Assembly (NCBI RefSeq): GCF_030122805.1
Contig: NZ_CP126080.1
Span: 4,469,501 to 4,533,500 of the forward strand
Reading direction: 5' to 3'
DNA from: Mesobacillus sp. AQ2
GTDB taxonomy: Bacteria > Bacillota > Bacilli > Bacillales > Cytobacillaceae
DNA: 64,000 bases
Of this stretch, positions 62,713-64,000 are shown one piece after another. The notes beneath the pieces are model-generated. The model was not told the origin of the DNA. It worked only from the letters and a program-made list of their open reading frames with translations, and did no database searches. Position 1 is the first letter of the stretch. Every line of letters starts with the position of its first letter. Position numbers and translations under genes: made by a program.

Positions 62713-63135
62713 TTATTTAATCGCAAACGTAATCTCCGCTTCGCAAGCCAGCTCACCATCAACCGTCGCAACTGCTTTCCCTTTGCCAATCGGTCCGCGA
62801 AGCTTGACCATTTCCACTTCGAGGCGAAGCTGATCGCCTGGTTTTACCTGTCTTTTAAACCTGCAGTTATCAATTCCGGCGAAAAAGCCGATCTTGCCGC
62901 GGTTTTCCTCTAGCTTTAATACCGCAACTGCCCCGACCTGCGCCAAAGCTTCAACGATCAGCACACCCGGCATAACCGGGTAATCCGGAAAATGTCCGTT
63001 GAAGAACTCTTCATTTGCCGTCACGTTTTTGATACCGACCGCCCTTTTGCCTTCTTCGATTTCAAGAATTTTATCAACAAGCAGAAATGGATAGCGGTGC
63101 GGGATGATTTCTTTGATTTGAGTAATATCAAGCAT
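62713..63135 (-). CDS. fabZ: 3-hydroxyacyl-[acyl-carrier-protein] dehydratase FabZ
   Basis: A 140-residue hotdog-fold dehydratase. The catalytic His48 lies in [13 protein letters not shown] and Glu62 in IVEALAQ. It dehydrates 3-hydroxyacyl-ACP in fatty-acid elongation. The ATG follows AGGAGG. It is adjacent to the EpuA-like gene and flhP, as in other Bacillaceae. Confidence 0.95.
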   Translation of the reverse strand: MLDITQIKEIIPHRYPFLLVDKILEIEEGKRAVGIKNVTANEEFFNGHFPDYPVMPGVLIVEALAQVGAVAVLKLEENRGKIGFFAGIDNCRFKRQVKPGDQLRLEVEMVKLRGPIGKGKAVATVDGELACEAEITFAIK

Positions 63136-63187
63136 TTTTTAGTACCTCCTACTAATACTTACTAACTATTGTACTAAAAAACGCAAT

Positions 63188-63213
63188 TAAAAAGGAAGGG
63201 AAATCTCCCTTCC
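63188..63213 (-). terminator. Terminator of the flhP-EpuA operon
   Basis: GGAAGGGA / TCCCTTCC perfect stem, loop AATC, with TTTTTAATT on the minus strand. Confidence 0.8.
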
Positions 63214-63223
63214 TTCCGAAAAT

Positions 63224-63484
63224 TTATTCTTTATCGACCAAATCCATAATATGAGTCCAGGTAGACTTTTCAAAAACATCCTTCACTTTGCCGTTGCCCA
63301 TTATTGCGTAGCCGAATATGGCACCAAGCACAATGCTTGCAGCTAAAAGGACGATTACAATAATAATCCGAAGCCAGATCGGAATAAGGCGAACCCGGAT
63401 TCTTTTCTTTTTTTCGCGCGTGTTTTTTTCTTTTTTCATATCTTCACGCGTTATTGCTTCTTGATTATTCTTGTTTAAAGCCAT
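63224..63484 (-). CDS. EpuA-like small membrane protein
   Basis: An 86-residue protein with a basic cytoplasmic N-terminus (KKEKNTREKKKRIRVR), one membrane helix (LRIIIVIVLLAASIVLGAIFGY) and a short extracytoplasmic tail ending DLVDKE. It matches the EpuA family often annotated as an RNA polymerase beta-subunit-like protein, a name that reflects gene fusions rather than function. It follows flhP by 18 bases on the same strand. Confidence 0.75.
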   Translation of the reverse strand: MALNKNNQEAITREDMKKEKNTREKKKRIRVRLIPIWLRIIIVIVLLAASIVLGAIFGYAIMGNGKVKDVFEKSTWTHIMDLVDKE

Positions 63485-63502
63485 TGATTAGTTCTTCCCC
63501 TC

Positions 63503-64000
63503 TTAACGGATTCCGTTCACCAGCCCGAGCATTTGATCGGCCAGCGTAATCGATTTCGAGTGGAACTGGTAGCTCCTCTGTACATTGATTAAATCCGTCA
63601 TTTCTTTACTCATGTCAACATTCGATTGCTCAAGCGAGCCCTGCTGGATCGAAACCCTGTTGCGCTGCTGACCATTGAGAGCGGTAAGGATGTCTGCCTC
63701 TTCCACTCCAAGTTCCGCTAGATTATCTGGCAATCCAAGCAGATTGCCGCCTTTTTGCTCCAAAAACTGCGGCTTCTCTACCAATACTACACCAAGATTG
63801 AAATTCTGGCTCGTCCCATCGTACATTTCTGCTGAAAAACCGCCCGTTTCATTGATACGGAAGTTTTTCACATTGCCGGAAATCGTGACAGGCTGGCTGT
63901 TTTCATCCAGAATAGCATGCCCATCGCTATTGACCAGCATGGATTCATTATCAGACAGTGGTGTCAGATACAGTGCACCATTGCGAGTCAAGCGCATTGC
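63503..64000 (-). CDS. flhP: Flagellar basal-body rod/hook protein FlhP (FlgG-like), 5'-truncated
   Basis: The last 166 residues of a FlgG/FlgF-family rod protein. The C-terminal signature VDMSKEMTDLINVQRSYQFHSKSI then DQMLGLVNGIR is the coiled-coil end of the family. The frame continues past the window edge (residue Ala before MRLTRNG). Position before the EpuA-like gene and fabZ fits flhP. Confidence 0.9.
   Translation of the reverse strand, partial: AMRLTRNGALYLTPLSDNESMLVNSDGHAILDENSQPVTISGNVKNFRINETGGFSAEMYDGTSQNFNLGVVLVEKPQFLEQKGGNLLGLPDNLAELGVEEADILTALNGQQRNRVSIQQGSLEQSNVDMSKEMTDLINVQRSYQFHSKSITLADQMLGLVNGIR

Overview
The window looks like chromosome from a Bacillaceae member (Mesobacillus/Cytobacillus/Peribacillus-like). 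Shine-Dalgarno sites are strong, GTG and TTG starts are frequent, and genes carry typical Firmicute features (PTS operon, LysM-NlpC/P60 wall hydrolase, CWB2 wall-binding proteins). The right third keeps the Bacillus subtilis order ywqE-ywqD-ywqC ... ywqB-ywqA ... ssb-ywpF ... fabZ-flhP. No rRNA, tRNA or CRISPR array was seen.

Layout. (1) 1-71: the tail of an SDR oxidoreductase. (2) 527-8209, minus strand: a catabolic PTS operon led by a PRD-type activator, then EIIA, EIIB and an UlaA-like EIIC, a phosphotriesterase-like lactonase, a creatininase-family hydrolase, a KDGP-aldolase-family enzyme and a SIS-domain protein. Its promoter region carries repeated TTGTGCAA half-sites. (3) 8.2-12 kb: a decayed stretch with a recombinase remnant, a secreted D-aminoacylase-like enzyme, REP-type hairpins and a possible insertion-sequence end. 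(4) 11.9-14.2 kb: a probable type VII secretion toxin locus. It has an N-terminal lipase fused to a C-terminal WXG/LXG-like helical tail (the reverse order known from staphylococcal TslA), a small helical partner, and two paralogous lipoproteins resembling TilA-type immunity proteins. (5) 14.2-27.6 kb: a defence island with a CBS-HEPN-like protein, a PD-(D/E)xK nuclease-like pair, a TPR membrane protein, a complete three-gene PIWI-RE system (REase, helicase, pPIWI-RE), a divergent XRE regulator beside a perfect 40-bp palindrome, a small dsRBD-like protein, and a PRTase-NADAR pair.

(6) 27.7-44.4 kb, minus strand: a Wzx/Wzy-type capsule/EPS operon. It starts with ywqC-ywqD-ywqE (chain-length regulator, tyrosine kinase, phosphatase). 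A candidate EAR (epsC) antitermination RNA follows, then a bacillosamine-type route (4,6-dehydratase, aminotransferase, phosphoglycosyltransferase, acetyltransferase), glycosyltransferases, Wzy, Wzx, UDP-glucose dehydrogenase and a UDP-glucuronate epimerase. The 30.4-37 kb core is strikingly AT-rich, as expected of an exchangeable serotype cassette inserted between ywqE and a ywqF-like ugd.

(7) 44.6-64 kb: cell-envelope and housekeeping genes. These are an SGNH-like secreted protein, a LysM-NlpC/P60 hydrolase, two CWB2 paralogues, an SRPBCC protein, an ECF sigma factor with a DUF4367-like membrane partner, a YknW/YknX-like pair lacking YknYZ, ywqB (SWIM) and ywqA (SNF2), ssb, ywpF, an acidic lipoprotein, fabZ, an EpuA-like protein and the start-truncated flhP. 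A seven-unit array with exact 21-bp periodicity lies between fabZ and the acidic lipoprotein gene. Start codons were reset by Shine-Dalgarno position where the longest open frame was unconvincing. All functional calls rest on motif recognition by eye, since no search could be run.
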